NCBI GenBank assembly: GCA_025355965.1
Contig: JANXYR010000019.1
Span: forward strand, 1-43,175
Length of the DNA: 43,175 nt
Source of the DNA: Geobacteraceae bacterium
Lineage (GTDB): Bacteria; Desulfobacterota; Desulfuromonadia; Geobacterales; Pseudopelobacteraceae
Direction: 5' to 3'
Of this stretch, positions 24,846-33,364 are shown piece by piece (positions within the stretch are counted from its first letter, which is position 1; each line of letters opens with the position of its first letter). Made by a program: the position numbers and the translations under genes. The notes under the pieces were generated by a model. That model saw only the letters and a program-made list of their open reading frames with translations. It had not been told where the DNA came from and searched no databases.

Positions 24846-27098
24846 ATGGCATTTCAGATGACCCGAAGAAATTTCCTGCAGGCATCAGCTTCTGCAGCGT
24901 TAACCACAGCGTTGTCAGGTTGGTTGGCTTCAGGGTCACGGGCGCAGTCCGGTTTTGTTAAAAAGCCTTTTACCGCCCCCGGCAGTTTTGGCGACACTAC
25001 GACTGTTACCGGAGGCGTGTGCGAAATGTGTTTCTGGCGCTGCCAGCTTGTCGGCAAGCTGCGTGATGGCAAACTGGTGAAGCTGGAAGGCAACCCCAAA
25101 AGCGTAGACAACGGTGCAAGTATCTGTGCGCGCGGCAATGCAGGAGTTAAGCTGCTGTACGATCAGGACCGCCTCAAATTTCCACTGAAAAACGTCGGTA
25201 AGCGTGGCGCACCGGTATGGAAGAGGATTTCATGGGATGAAGCCCTTGATGAGTGCGCAACCCGTCTGCAGAGTGTTATTAAAAATAATGGCCCACAAGG
25301 CATTGCCATCTTTCCCCACGGCGCCTCAGCCACCTATCCGATGAATTACTTCGAACATGTTGTTGGTACTCCAAACAATTCGGAAGCCTCATTTTTTCAA
25401 TGCCGCGGACCCCGTGATATAGCCTACATAAACACTTTTGGCGTTGAGGCGGCTGAAAGCGTGGATATGCCGAATGCAAAGGCGATTTTGCTGATTGGCA
25501 CTCATATCGGCGAAAATATCCACGTTTCCCACGTGAAACAATATCTGAAGGGGCTTGAAAACGGTGCCAAGCTGGTTGTAGTTGATCCCCGTTTTTCATC
25601 CTCGGCAGCGAAAGCCGATATCTGGGTACAGATCAAACCTGGTACTGATAGCGCCTTTCTGCTGGCTATTATGAATTATTTGGTCAGGCAAGGTGTCTAC
25701 GACAAAGCGTATGTGCAAAAAAACGGTGAGGGATTCGACAAATTTGCCAAAGCCATCGCCCATGCCGAACTTGAGTGGGCAGCGAAGATTTGTGATGTGC
25801 CTGCCGCACAGATCAAGGAAGTTGCCGATCTTCTCGCCAAAAATGCCCCTCATGTTTCTATCCATCCCGGTCGCCACGTTACCTGGTATGGCAATGATTT
25901 TCAGCGCGAGCGAGCGCTGGCCTGTCTGACCGGTCTGCTCGGGGCCATTGGTGTCAAGGGAGGTTTTGTAAGGGCTAAGGGACCCAAACTGGGTAAGGTA
26001 GCTTGGCTGGATATCGGTGTTGAGCATGCTGAACAGTTTGCCCTGCATAAAATGGCCGAAAAACACAAGTTCTCGCCTCCCGGTACGCCGACTCAGATAC
26101 TGAGGGATGCAGCTATTTCCGGCAAGCCGTATCCAATCAAGGCCTGTATCACCTGGGGACAGAACCCGATCCAGACCATTCCAGGTCAGCAGGAAACCAT
26201 AAAGATGTTGCAGCAGATGGATTTTGTAATGGTGGTTGATGTCATGCCGACTGATATTACCATGTATGCCGATATTCTGCTGCCGGAGCTTTCCTATCTG
26301 GAACGGTACGATATTGTAAAAACCGGCGTTCAGTGGGACTTCAACGATAAGCATCAGCAGTATATCGCCCCACGAATGCCGCTGGTGCCGCAGGTATCGG
26401 CAGACCATCAGCGCAAAGATTCGGTCTGGATAACCAACGAACTGGCAAAGCGGTTGGGACACACTAAAGAGATCCCGGCTCCATCTGCAGAAGCGATGGT
26501 AGACAAGATTTTGGCCGGTGCAAATCTTACACTTGCACAAATAAAGAAGGAAGACGGCATTCACCTTCAGCCCGGTTTAAACCCTTATGGTGCGGTCTAT
26601 CCGGTCAAATTTTTCAATGAAGACCTTGCTGAAGCTGGCTATCCTGGCGCGCCGAGCTATTCTCCAGTTCCGGAGCCGCCACAGGGTTTTGCCCGACTGG
26701 TATACGGCAGAGTGCCGGTTCATACCTTTAATCGTACAATGAATAATGTCTGGCTGAACGCTGAAATGCCAGAGAATCCAATCTGGTTGAGCCAGGAAAC
26801 TGCACAGAAACTTGGTCTCAAAAGTGGTGACAGGGTCAGACTGGTCAACCAGGATGGAGTTGTCTCGGCAACAGCCGGAATCCTCAAGGTTACCGAGGGC
26901 ATCCGTAAAGACACTATTTTTACGGCACACGGCTACGGCACAAAAAATCCTGCCATGACAAATGCTGTGAATAAAGGTTTTGATGATCAGGCCTTGATAA
27001 CTAATCCGGCGGTTGATCCGGAAACCGGCGCGCATGGGATGCGTACCAGCTTTGTGCGGATCATGAAAGATGACAAGATACTCAATATTCCGGCCTGA
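24846..27098 (+). CDS. Tat-exported molybdopterin oxidoreductase catalytic subunit (PsrA/PhsA-like)
   Basis: 750 residues from ATG 24846, behind GGAGGAAG. The twin-arginine leader is MTRRNFLQASASAAL. A 4Fe-4S motif follows (C59, C62, C66, C94). Cys186 in SFFQCRGPRD is the likely molybdenum ligand, as in polysulfide, thiosulfate and arsenate reductases. The C-terminal dinucleotide-binding domain (PIWLSQETAQKLGLKSGDRVRL) is complete. Length is closer to PsrA/PhsA than to ArrA. The substrate (sulfur, selenium or tellurium oxyanion, or other) cannot be set from sequence. It forms an operon with the TorD-like and Fe-S subunit genes. Confidence 0.92.
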   Translation: MAFQMTRRNFLQASASAALTTALSGWLASGSRAQSGFVKKPFTAPGSFGDTTTVTGGVCEMCFWRCQLVGKLRDGKLVKLEGNPKSVDNGASICARGNAGVKLLYDQDRLKFPLKNVGKRGAPVWKRISWDEALDECATRLQSVIKNNGPQGIAIFPHGASATYPMNYFEHVVGTPNNSEASFFQCRGPRDIAYINTFGVEAAESVDMPNAKAILLIGTHIGENIHVSHVKQYLKGLENGAKLVVVDPRFSSSAAKADIWVQIKPGTDSAFLLAIMNYLVRQGVYDKAYVQKNGEGFDKFAKAIAHAELEWAAKICDVPAAQIKEVADLLAKNAPHVSIHPGRHVTWYGNDFQRERALACLTGLLGAIGVKGGFVRAKGPKLGKVAWLDIGVEHAEQFALHKMAEKHKFSPPGTPTQILRDAAISGKPYPIKACITWGQNPIQTIPGQQETIKMLQQMDFVMVVDVMPTDITMYADILLPELSYLERYDIVKTGVQWDFNDKHQQYIAPRMPLVPQVSADHQRKDSVWITNELAKRLGHTKEIPAPSAEAMVDKILAGANLTLAQIKKEDGIHLQPGLNPYGAVYPVKFFNEDLAEAGYPGAPSYSPVPEPPQGFARLVYGRVPVHTFNRTMNNVWLNAEMPENPIWLSQETAQKLGLKSGDRVRLVNQDGVVSATAGILKVTEGIRKDTIFTAHGYGTKNPAMTNAVNKGFDDQALITNPAVDPETGAHGMRTSFVRIMKDDKILNIPA

Positions 27099-27153
27099 AC
27101 AGCTCGGACAACATTACGATGAGAAATTTTGAACTATAGATGGAGAGATAATT

Positions 27154-27918
27154 ATGAGTCAATACGGCATGGTTATAGATCTGAACAGGTGTGTCGGTTG
27201 CCACGCCTGCAGTGTCGCTTGCAGGGCTGAATGGGATGTCCCTGTCGGCGTAGATAGTTCAAAGCGGAAACAGCGCAGAAGTTGGGTTGAGCGCTTGGGA
27301 CCTGACGCAACTCCTCATGGTCTGGCTGCAACCTATTATGTTGGTCTGTGCAACCATTGTGACAATCCGGTTTGTGTGGAAAGTTGCCCGGCTGACAAGG
27401 TGTCGGTAATTTTCAGTGATCCCAAAACAGGTCAGAAAAAAACTTTGAGCGTCGCCGCTACGTGGAAAGACCCGTTTAACGGTACGGTGCAAATTGACAA
27501 AGTACGTTGTATTGGTTGTGGAGCCTGCGCTGACAGCTGCCCCTATACGGCACGGTATGTCTTTGAAGAAAACGGCACACCCAAAGCGGACAAATGCACG
27601 CTCTGTGTTGAACGAACCGCTGTTGGTCTTGAACCCGCCTGCGTCCATACCTGCCTTGCCAGGGCTCGTATTTACGGCGATCTTAACGATAAAAAATCTG
27701 ATATAGCCCAATACGTAGGCAAAGGGGCCATCAGGCTGGAGAGCGCCAAGGTAAAGATTGGCCCAAATGTTCGTTATTATGGCAATAAAAAAGATATAAG
27801 CCTCCTTACCAAAAACTCTACGCCTACGATTCTGGCCGAAGTTAACTATCGTCGTATCTTCATAGCGAGGATGTTGCGGTCGTCACTGAAATCCTTAAAT
27901 AATTTAAAAACAATCTAA
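27154..27918 (+). CDS. 4Fe-4S electron-transfer subunit of the molybdoenzyme (PsrB/DmsB type)
   Basis: 254 residues with the four cysteine clusters of DmsB/PsrB proteins: CVGCHACSVAC near the start, CNHCDNPVCVESCP, CIGCGACADSCP, and CTLCVERTAVGLEPACVHTC. It passes electrons to the catalytic subunit encoded 55 bases upstream. There is no signal peptide; such subunits ride out with the Tat-borne partner. No NrfD/PsrC-type membrane anchor gene follows, and a terminator ends the operon, so the quinol-oxidising partner must lie elsewhere. The Rieske/cytochrome b operon downstream is the obvious candidate. Confidence 0.93.
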   Translation: MSQYGMVIDLNRCVGCHACSVACRAEWDVPVGVDSSKRKQRRSWVERLGPDATPHGLAATYYVGLCNHCDNPVCVESCPADKVSVIFSDPKTGQKKTLSVAATWKDPFNGTVQIDKVRCIGCGACADSCPYTARYVFEENGTPKADKCTLCVERTAVGLEPACVHTCLARARIYGDLNDKKSDIAQYVGKGAIRLESAKVKIGPNVRYYGNKKDISLLTKNSTPTILAEVNYRRIFIARMLRSSLKSLNNLKTI

Positions 27919-27964
27919 TAAATGTAGCGCAGAGATATATTTATGTATCCCTCCTCCATGTGGT

Positions 27965-27994
27965 GCCGGCGGACAACCTCCGCCGGCCTTTTTT
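27965..27994 (+). terminator. Terminator after the molybdoenzyme operon
   Basis: GCCGGCGGA-CAACC-TCCGCCGGC, nine perfect pairs, then CTTTTTTG. It separates the molybdoenzyme genes from the Rieske/cytochrome b genes, which therefore need their own promoter in the following 100 bases. Confidence 0.92.
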
Positions 27995-28095
27995 GCCCGA
28001 TATCTTATACCCTCGGTTGTCAGACCTTTGTAATCGTGATAAAGGTGGGCAACACCGTCAAAACAGACTCATTTTAAAAAGGTTTACGAGTAAAA

Positions 28096-28488
28096 ATGGG
28101 AACGATTCGTCAAACTCGCCGCAGCTTCATCGCTACGCTGGTTGCCCTGCCGCTTCTACTGGCCGGGCTATGGCGGTTTCTGACACCTAAAGGGGTGAAG
28201 AAACCGACACTGCTACAGGTAGCGATGGTTGATATCCCGGTGGGGGGGGCGCTTGTTTTTCGTCAGGAGCGGATTGCAATTATGCGTGAAGGTAGTTCAT
28301 TCATCGCGCTGAGTCTGGTCTGTACCCACCTTGGTTGCACCGTTTCGGTTACCTCGGAGGGGATGGTATGCCCCTGCCACGGCAGCCGTTTTGACCGTCT
28401 GGGCAAGGTGCTTACCGGTCCGGCTGACAAGTCGCTACCACGTCTGGCAGTCGAACAGCAAGGTACTGATCTTGTCGTGCAGGGATAA
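28096..28488 (+). CDS. Rieske iron-sulfur protein
   Basis: 130 residues. An N-terminal twin-arginine-like stretch (RQTRRSFIATL) and one membrane anchor precede the Rieske domain. Box 1 is CTHLGC (ligands C76, H78; C81 in the disulfide) and box 2 is CPCHGS (ligands C92, H95; C94 in the disulfide). It is a small Rieske protein of a cytochrome bc/b6f-type complex. It starts a tight cluster with two cytochrome b pieces and a c-type cytochrome. From memory this resembles the Rieske-like ExtO of Geobacter ext clusters. Confidence 0.93.
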   Translation: MGTIRQTRRSFIATLVALPLLLAGLWRFLTPKGVKKPTLLQVAMVDIPVGGALVFRQERIAIMREGSSFIALSLVCTHLGCTVSVTSEGMVCPCHGSRFDRLGKVLTGPADKSLPRLAVEQQGTDLVVQG

Positions 28489-28500
28489 GAAGGAGCACTG

Positions 28501-29121
28501 GTGTTCAAAGACTTTCTAAAACATCTCTTTCCCAGAGTGGTGCTACAGCGGAACCTGCGCATCAGCTATACATTCTGCCTGGGGGGGATGGCCTTCACGG
28601 CTCTGCTGCTGTTGGCCCTGTCAGGGTTGCTGCTGATGTTCTACTATCGTCCTGGCGCCACTGAAGCCTACAACTCGATTATTTTTCTGGAAGCTTCTGT
28701 ACATGGCGGCAAGTATTTGCGCAGTCTGCACCGCATGGCCTCCCACGCTTTGTTAATCATGATCATGCTGCACGCTCTGCGGGTGGTACTGACCGGCGCT
28801 TTCGCTCCGCCACGGCAGCGCAACTGGGTTATAGGCGTCTGTCTGCTGGGGTTGGTGGTCTTTGAGGCCTATACCGGTTATCTGCTGCCGATGGATCAAC
28901 TGGCGCTCTGGGCCACTCAGACAGGCATGACTTTGCTGGAGGCTGCACCGCTGGGCGGGTTTTTTCGCGATATCCTTGTGCCGGACAGCGTGGGTGGCCC
29001 TCTGTCGCTGATCCGCTTCTATGTGCTGCACATTGTGCTTCTGCCAGCCGTCACGCTCTGTTTATGTCTGCTGCATTTCTACCTTGTACGAAAACAGAAG
29101 GGACTGCTCCCTTACCTATGA
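28501..29121 (+). CDS. Cytochrome b N-terminal (b6-type) subunit
   Basis: 206 residues starting at GTG behind AAGGAG. Four helices hold two b hemes: H77-x13-H91 in helix B and H177-x14-H192 in helix D, the b6 spacing. GVCLLGLVVFEAYTGYLLPMDQLALWA is the Qo/helix C region. The normal C-terminal half is encoded separately by the next gene. A short quinol-oxidising complex of this kind could feed the periplasmic cytochrome encoded downstream. Confidence 0.92.
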   Translation: MFKDFLKHLFPRVVLQRNLRISYTFCLGGMAFTALLLLALSGLLLMFYYRPGATEAYNSIIFLEASVHGGKYLRSLHRMASHALLIMIMLHALRVVLTGAFAPPRQRNWVIGVCLLGLVVFEAYTGYLLPMDQLALWATQTGMTLLEAAPLGGFFRDILVPDSVGGPLSLIRFYVLHIVLLPAVTLCLCLLHFYLVRKQKGLLPYL

Positions 29122-29528
29122 AAAGCTACCTTAAAAGTTCACCACATTTTTTCCGCTTGATCAAGCGCTCCTTCTTGTTATGCACGTTCTTGCTCCTGCT
29201 GCTTGCTGCGCTGATACCGGCCCCTCTGCAGGAACCGGCCAAGCTTGCGGTAGTGCCAAATCCGGTCAAGTCGGCCTGGTTTTTGCTCTGGATTCAGGAG
29301 CTGGTCAGCTATCGGGTCTGGTTGATTTATCCGGTGATGTTGGGCGGAATACTCTTTGTCGTCCTGCCATGGCTGATCGGCAGGGCTCCTGAAAGGGCGG
29401 CCTGGTTTGGTCCCAGGCATCGCACAATTGCACTACCTGTGTTGGTTTTGTTTGTGGGGATGTTGCTGCTTACGCTGATTGGACTATTCTTCAGGGGGGA
29501 AAATTGGGCCTTAGTCATGCCGTTCTGA
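29118..29528 (+). CDS. Short membrane subunit of the cytochrome b complex (subunit IV-like)
   Basis: 136 residues from ATG 29118, which overlaps the cytochrome b stop as ATGA. Three helices are predicted (about 16-38, 60-82, 105-128). KLAVVPNPVKSAWFLLWIQELVSY matches the P-N-P-x-K-xx-W-F-LL segment of the subunit IV/C-terminal half of cytochrome b. Heme ligands are not expected in this part. It completes the split b-type cytochrome. Confidence 0.88.
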   Translation: MKSYLKSSPHFFRLIKRSFLLCTFLLLLLAALIPAPLQEPAKLAVVPNPVKSAWFLLWIQELVSYRVWLIYPVMLGGILFVVLPWLIGRAPERAAWFGPRHRTIALPVLVLFVGMLLLTLIGLFFRGENWALVMPF

Positions 29529-30298
29529 TAGCTGTGATCCTGCTGACCTGTTCATTTTCGGCGACTGCAGCACCCTCTAATAGTTGCCTGGAGTGCCATC
29601 AAACGCACTATGTCGAACAGGGAATCTGTGCCGGTTGCCACCATGGCAATCAGCGCACCAGCCGCAAGGGACTTGCCCACAGTGGCTTGATCAGGGGGCG
29701 TTACGCCAGCTTTACCAACAGCCGCTCTGCCGAGGTGTTATCAGGCATACAGCTCGCTGAAAAAGCTGCTTGCCGTCGCTGTCACGTTTTGAACGACACC
29801 GGCAATCGGTTGGCCACAAACCTTGACAGCCTGCTATGGACGGCCCAGCCGGAGGCAATTCGCTCGGCGCTGGTTAACCCGGCTCTCTACATGCCAATTT
29901 TTCATTTTTCGGAACTGGATCTGAACCGTCTTGTGACGACGGTCCTTGCTGGTGGGCTAAAGGCAGGAAAGGCTCTCAGAGAACCACCAATGGTGGTCCA
30001 TTTCAGCGCTGCTGAATCAGCGAAACAGAACATCTTTGTTAAGAATTGTGGCAGTTGTCATAAACTGCTGTCAAAACGTGATGGAGGTTTGGGGGTCGGA
30101 ATTGTGGGACCAAACCTGTCAGGCCTGTTGAGCAAGTTTTATCCGCAAACATTTGAAGACAATAAAACATGGGACGAAGAAAAACTGAAACGCTGGCTGG
30201 AAAATCCGCGCGCAGTCAGGAAAAATGCGGTAATGCGACCGGTACCCCTGAAGCCTGAAGAGTGGGACCAACTCTTGAAAACGTTCGCCACATCATAA
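29504..30298 (+). CDS. Tetraheme c-type cytochrome
   Basis: 264 residues from TTG 29504 with AGGGGGGA just upstream; it overlaps the previous gene by 25 bases. A signal peptide precedes four heme sites: CLECH (28-32), CAGCH (42-46), CRRCH (90-94) and CGSCH (182-186). The last belongs to a mono-heme cytochrome c domain (NIFVKNCGSCHKLLS to RPVPLKPEEWDQLLKTF) like those of bc-complex cytochromes. It is therefore a multiheme N-part joined to a cytochrome c domain, probably the exit for electrons from the Rieske/b complex. Confidence 0.9.
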   Translation: MGLSHAVLIAVILLTCSFSATAAPSNSCLECHQTHYVEQGICAGCHHGNQRTSRKGLAHSGLIRGRYASFTNSRSAEVLSGIQLAEKAACRRCHVLNDTGNRLATNLDSLLWTAQPEAIRSALVNPALYMPIFHFSELDLNRLVTTVLAGGLKAGKALREPPMVVHFSAAESAKQNIFVKNCGSCHKLLSKRDGGLGVGIVGPNLSGLLSKFYPQTFEDNKTWDEEKLKRWLENPRAVRKNAVMRPVPLKPEEWDQLLKTFATS

Positions 30299-30369
30299 AA
30301 CCTTCACGCCAGAGCTGCTTTAATCCCATGCCGGATAAGTTCCGGCGACAACTCTTCATAAACCTGCAC

Positions 30370-30405
30370 CGTCCGCCACCGTCAAGGCGATGACGATGGC
30401 GGACG
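30370..30405. terminator. Hairpin between convergent cytochrome and hgc operons
   Basis: CGTCCGCCACCGTCA pairs with TGACGATGGCGGACG with one mismatch around AGGCGA. GGTTGTTTTA follows on the plus strand. It likely terminates the cytochrome operon and perhaps the opposing arsR-hgc operon. Confidence 0.65.
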
Positions 30406-30416
30406 AGGAGGTTGTT

Positions 30417-30677
30417 TTAACCGCAACATTCTTTGGGCGGTGTGTTATCAGTGGTGTTATTACAGGATGATGCTGTGCCAAGAATGTTCGCCGAAAACTT
30501 CTTCATGGCACTCATTGCACCTTTCTCAACCATGTGTCCTGTTTCAATTGCAGCTCGGATTTCCTCGTCATCAATGCCCAACTCCCGTGCTTTCTCTACG
30601 TGGTAGGTGAGGCAGGGCTGGCAGTGAGCACCTACCGATGCGCCAATGGCAATAAGTTCCTTTGTTCGTTCGTCCAT
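30417..30677 (-). CDS. Carboxymuconolactone decarboxylase/AhpD-like protein
   Basis: 86 residues from ATG 30677 (AAAGG upstream); an upstream start at 30728 overlapping hgcB is less likely. GASVGAHCQPCLTYHVEKARELG carries the AhpD-type CxxC, and the EEIRAAIETGHMVEKGA region is typical. It ends PPKECCG, a vicinal Cys pair absent from most relatives. AhpD-like proteins act as peroxidase partners or thiol reductants. As the last gene of the arsR-acr3-hgcAB set it may handle thiol-bound metal(loid)s; this is inference. Confidence 0.85.
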   Translation of the reverse strand: MDERTKELIAIGASVGAHCQPCLTYHVEKARELGIDDEEIRAAIETGHMVEKGAMSAMKKFSANILGTASSCNNTTDNTPPKECCG

Positions 30678-30718
30678 AGTGAAAATCCTTTCAAAATCCG
30701 AATGTCGGTACGATCTAA

Positions 30719-31009
30719 CTAACAACAACTATTACTTTTCATAACACGAATATTATGTTCCTGAAACCATTCATTTATCATGCCTGAGGCGCATCCCATT
30801 CCTGCATCTACACTGATCACATTGACCGGACAGTTCCTTGCACAGGCACCACACTCCATGCAGGCATCACAGTCATCTATCCGGGCTTTTCTGCCATCTA
30901 ATGCAAATACCTGGTGCGGACAAACCTCAATGCATCTGCCACAACCGATGCAAGCAGCTTGGTTTAGTTTAAGTGTGGCTACGTTTTTCAGGTAGCGTAA
31001 TCCCGTCAT
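30719..31009 (-). CDS. hgcB: HgcB, ferredoxin-like partner for mercury methylation
   Basis: 96 residues. Two 4Fe-4S motifs: C20-IG-C-GR-C-IEV-C30-P and C50-ME-C-GA-C-ARN-C60-P, plus an additional C47. The conserved single Cys (C73, in AGMGCASG) and the C-terminal vicinal pair C95-C96 (KSNSCC) are the hallmarks of HgcB, which supplies electrons to the corrinoid of HgcA and is thought to bind Hg(II) by its tail. It starts 12 bases after the hgcA stop. The gene pair is necessary for methylmercury formation in characterised bacteria. Confidence 0.96.
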   Translation of the reverse strand: MTGLRYLKNVATLKLNQAACIGCGRCIEVCPHQVFALDGRKARIDDCDACMECGACARNCPVNVISVDAGMGCASGMINEWFQEHNIRVMKSNSCC

Positions 31010-31021
31010 TACAAGTTCCTC

Positions 31022-32182
31022 CTACAAAAATCTACCTATGGTAAGCAAAATAACACTGACTATGATGGCGCTTCCCATGATCGGTATACCGAGCCGCATC
31101 TCTTTCTTGACACCTGATCGTGATGTAAATGTAGTACATCCGGTGAAATTAAGGGCATGAAAGGCGCAAATTGCCGGGAGGGCAAGGAATGCGGCAGCAG
31201 TTGTTGTCATGCTCCATGTACTGCCGTGAGCACAAAAATAGAAGAGGGTGCTCCACGCGATACCTGCCAGTGTTCCTTTTAATGAAAAGCTTCGGCAAGG
31301 AATCCAGGGGAGCAGTATTGGCACTACGACGACACCTGTAAGTACTGCGCCCAGATACGCCAGAACCATTAATATGGCGGCATAATAACCATTTGCCAAC
31401 AATGTTGTCAGAAAAACAACCGCACTGATAAGAACACTGGACTTCATCGCAAGAATAATCTCTACAGGCACTAACAGCAGTCGCTCGTAAGTCGTGAAGC
31501 TTATCTTTCGCATAGCTGGTGTCGTCACCATGCCGTTGTTGAGAAATTCGGGCAGATCATGTGCCCTGATAGCGGAATAACGCACCGAAAATCCAGTGCG
31601 TTTTGTTACCTCGTGAGCGCTGACACCGGGTGCGCCAAGAATGGGCAGGAGCAATTGCCTGTGGTTGACCACCTTGTTAAGCGCTGTCTTGTTTATTCTT
31701 TTGACCAACTCGTCCGTTCCGAACGTCCCCTTGCCTGCAGCGCACCAAACATTAACGCCAAATGTTTCCAGAACCAGTAACCACACATTGCTGCCGGACA
31801 AAACACTCCGAATCAAGTCGTAACTCATCTTGTAATTGGCAGTAACAATTACCGGTGAATCTGGGCTAGGCATACCGATTGCGTAGCAGCCAGGAGGTAC
31901 AATATAACCCATCCTGTTGATTCCCCAGCGTGCCATACATGCACCAAAATGGTCATTATATGTTAGCGATGTTGATATGTGCGGTACTTTTCCGGCAGGC
32001 GTCTCTACCCAGAAGAGAAAACCAGGGACTTTATCAGAGATTTCGCCGCCGGTCATAACCATACGAGGGCCACAGCATGGCGCCATTTCAGTCTCATTGC
32101 TCTTACCGCAGCAGCGTTCCGATGGTTTATTTTGAGGTATCTTTATTGAACGGTTGATTTTTTTAAATTGACTGATTTTCAC
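31022..32182 (-). CDS. hgcA: HgcA, corrinoid methyltransferase for mercury methylation
   Basis: 386 residues from GTG 32182 (AGG nine bases upstream). The corrinoid domain carries the diagnostic cap-helix motif NVWCAAGK (144-151), whose Cys147 is the lower cobalt ligand unique to HgcA. The domain is followed by a C-terminal membrane part of about five helices (240-384). The N-terminal extension has two vicinal Cys pairs, C24-C25 and C36-C37, not part of the core motif. HgcA transfers a methyl group from its corrinoid to Hg(II). It lies 69 bases after acr3 in an ArsR-led operon and just before hgcB. Confidence 0.96.
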   Translation of the reverse strand: MKISQFKKINRSIKIPQNKPSERCCGKSNETEMAPCCGPRMVMTGGEISDKVPGFLFWVETPAGKVPHISTSLTYNDHFGACMARWGINRMGYIVPPGCYAIGMPSPDSPVIVTANYKMSYDLIRSVLSGSNVWLLVLETFGVNVWCAAGKGTFGTDELVKRINKTALNKVVNHRQLLLPILGAPGVSAHEVTKRTGFSVRYSAIRAHDLPEFLNNGMVTTPAMRKISFTTYERLLLVPVEIILAMKSSVLISAVVFLTTLLANGYYAAILMVLAYLGAVLTGVVVVPILLPWIPCRSFSLKGTLAGIAWSTLFYFCAHGSTWSMTTTAAAFLALPAICAFHALNFTGCTTFTSRSGVKKEMRLGIPIMGSAIIVSVILLTIGRFL

Positions 32183-32251
32183 TCTTTTACCTGACTTTTC
32201 AATCGGATTCTTCTGTTTTGCTTACAAACAACCGTCGTGCTCATTGTTTTT

Positions 32252-33295
32252 TTACTGGAAGTATTTTTGCTTAAACCAGAAGGACACATTCACCAAGCCG
32301 ATCATGACCGGCACCTCCACTAGCGGTCCGATAACTGCAGCAAAAGCCGCTCCGGAATTGAGTCCGAAGACCGCAACTGCTACGGCAATGGCCAGCTCAA
32401 AATTGTTACTGGCCGCAGTGAATGCCAAGGTAGTGGTTTTGCTGTGGTCAGCTCCAAGTTTCTTGCCCATCCAGAAAGAGACAACAAACATGATAATGAA
32501 GTAGATGCAGAGCGGAATAGCAATACGTACTACGTCAAGAGGAAGTTGGACAATCAGGTTGCCCTTGAGACTGAACATTACAACGATAGTAAAGAGCAGT
32601 GCGATTAGTGTTAGCGGGCTGATCTTTGGTACTACCTCGCGGTGATACCGTTTCTTGCCCATAACCTTTACGCCAACCAAGCGGGTCAAGGCACCGGCGA
32701 TACAGGGGATGCCCAAGTAGATAAAGACACTCTCGGCGATCTGACCAATACTTATGTTCACCTCCATGCCCTTAAGTCCGACCAGCGGTGGCAGTATTGT
32801 AATAAAGAACCAGGCATATACACTGTAAAAAAGCACTTGAAAGATACTGTTGAATGCCACCAGACCAGCTGCGTACTCAGTGTTTCCTTTGGCCAGTTCG
32901 TTCCAGACAATCACCATGGCGATGCAGCGTGCCAGACCAATCATGATCAATCCCACCAGATACTCCGGCTTATCCGGCAGTAGCAGCGCAGCCAACACAA
33001 ACATCAGCACCGGTCCAATCAGCCAGTTCTGCACAAGAGACAGTCCCAAAATTTTCTTATTCTGGAATACTTCAGGCATATCCTCGTACTTCACCTTGGC
33101 AAAGGGGGGGTACATCATGACAATCAAGCCAATGGCAATTGGAATGTTTGTAGTGCCTATCTGGAAGCTATTTATGAATGATTCCGTGCCGGGAACTAAA
33201 AAACCAAGTCCGACACCCATTGCCATAGCGGCAAAAATCCAGAGGGTTAGCCAGCGGTCGAGGAAGGAAAGCTTACGGGAAATGTGTTCATGCAT
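32252..33295 (-). CDS. acr3: Arsenite efflux transporter ACR3
   Basis: 347 residues with ten predicted helices. The conserved Cys124 and surrounding [19 protein letters not shown], and [11 protein letters not shown] after helix 2, identify the ACR3 family of As(III)-thiol exporters rather than ArsB. It lies directly after the ArsR gene and before hgcA, all on the same strand. No arsenate reductase (arsC) is seen in the window, so the operon deals with arsenite or another trivalent species as such. Confidence 0.95.
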   Translation of the reverse strand: MHEHISRKLSFLDRWLTLWIFAAMAMGVGLGFLVPGTESFINSFQIGTTNIPIAIGLIVMMYPPFAKVKYEDMPEVFQNKKILGLSLVQNWLIGPVLMFVLAALLLPDKPEYLVGLIMIGLARCIAMVIVWNELAKGNTEYAAGLVAFNSIFQVLFYSVYAWFFITILPPLVGLKGMEVNISIGQIAESVFIYLGIPCIAGALTRLVGVKVMGKKRYHREVVPKISPLTLIALLFTIVVMFSLKGNLIVQLPLDVVRIAIPLCIYFIIMFVVSFWMGKKLGADHSKTTTLAFTAASNNFELAIAVAVAVFGLNSGAAFAAVIGPLVEVPVMIGLVNVSFWFKQKYFQ

Positions 33296-33326
33296 GATTT
33301 ACCTCACTGAATATAAGTAAGATTAG

Positions 33327-33348
33327 TATATCCGCTTTTACGGATATA
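33327..33348. promoter_or_regulatory. Inverted repeat between arsR and acr3
   Basis: TATATCCG-CTTTTA-CGGATATA is a perfect eight-base inverted repeat in the 69-base gap between arsR and acr3. It could be a second ArsR operator controlling acr3-hgcAB, or an mRNA processing hairpin. A T run is absent, so it is not a terminator. Confidence 0.7.
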
Positions 33349-33364
33349 ACAAGCTACAATTTAC

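Noticed and set aside
25596-26564. 322-residue frame on the minus strand opposite the molybdoenzyme
   Set aside because: Antisense shadow; the plus-strand frame is a clear molybdopterin oxidoreductase.
24846-27098. Respiratory arsenate reductase ArrA
   Set aside because: At 750 residues it is shorter than ArrA, and the order with TorD and the Fe-S subunit fits the PsrA/PhsA group at least as well; ars genes nearby are not enough evidence.
27960-28190. 76-residue frame over the terminator and Rieske start
   Set aside because: It begins inside a terminator hairpin and is out of frame with the Rieske protein.
31022-32182. Reading the 386-residue protein as an ordinary acetyl-CoA synthase corrinoid subunit (CdhD type)
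   Set aside because: The NVWCAAGK cap helix, the C-terminal membrane helices and the adjacent HgcB are specific to HgcA.
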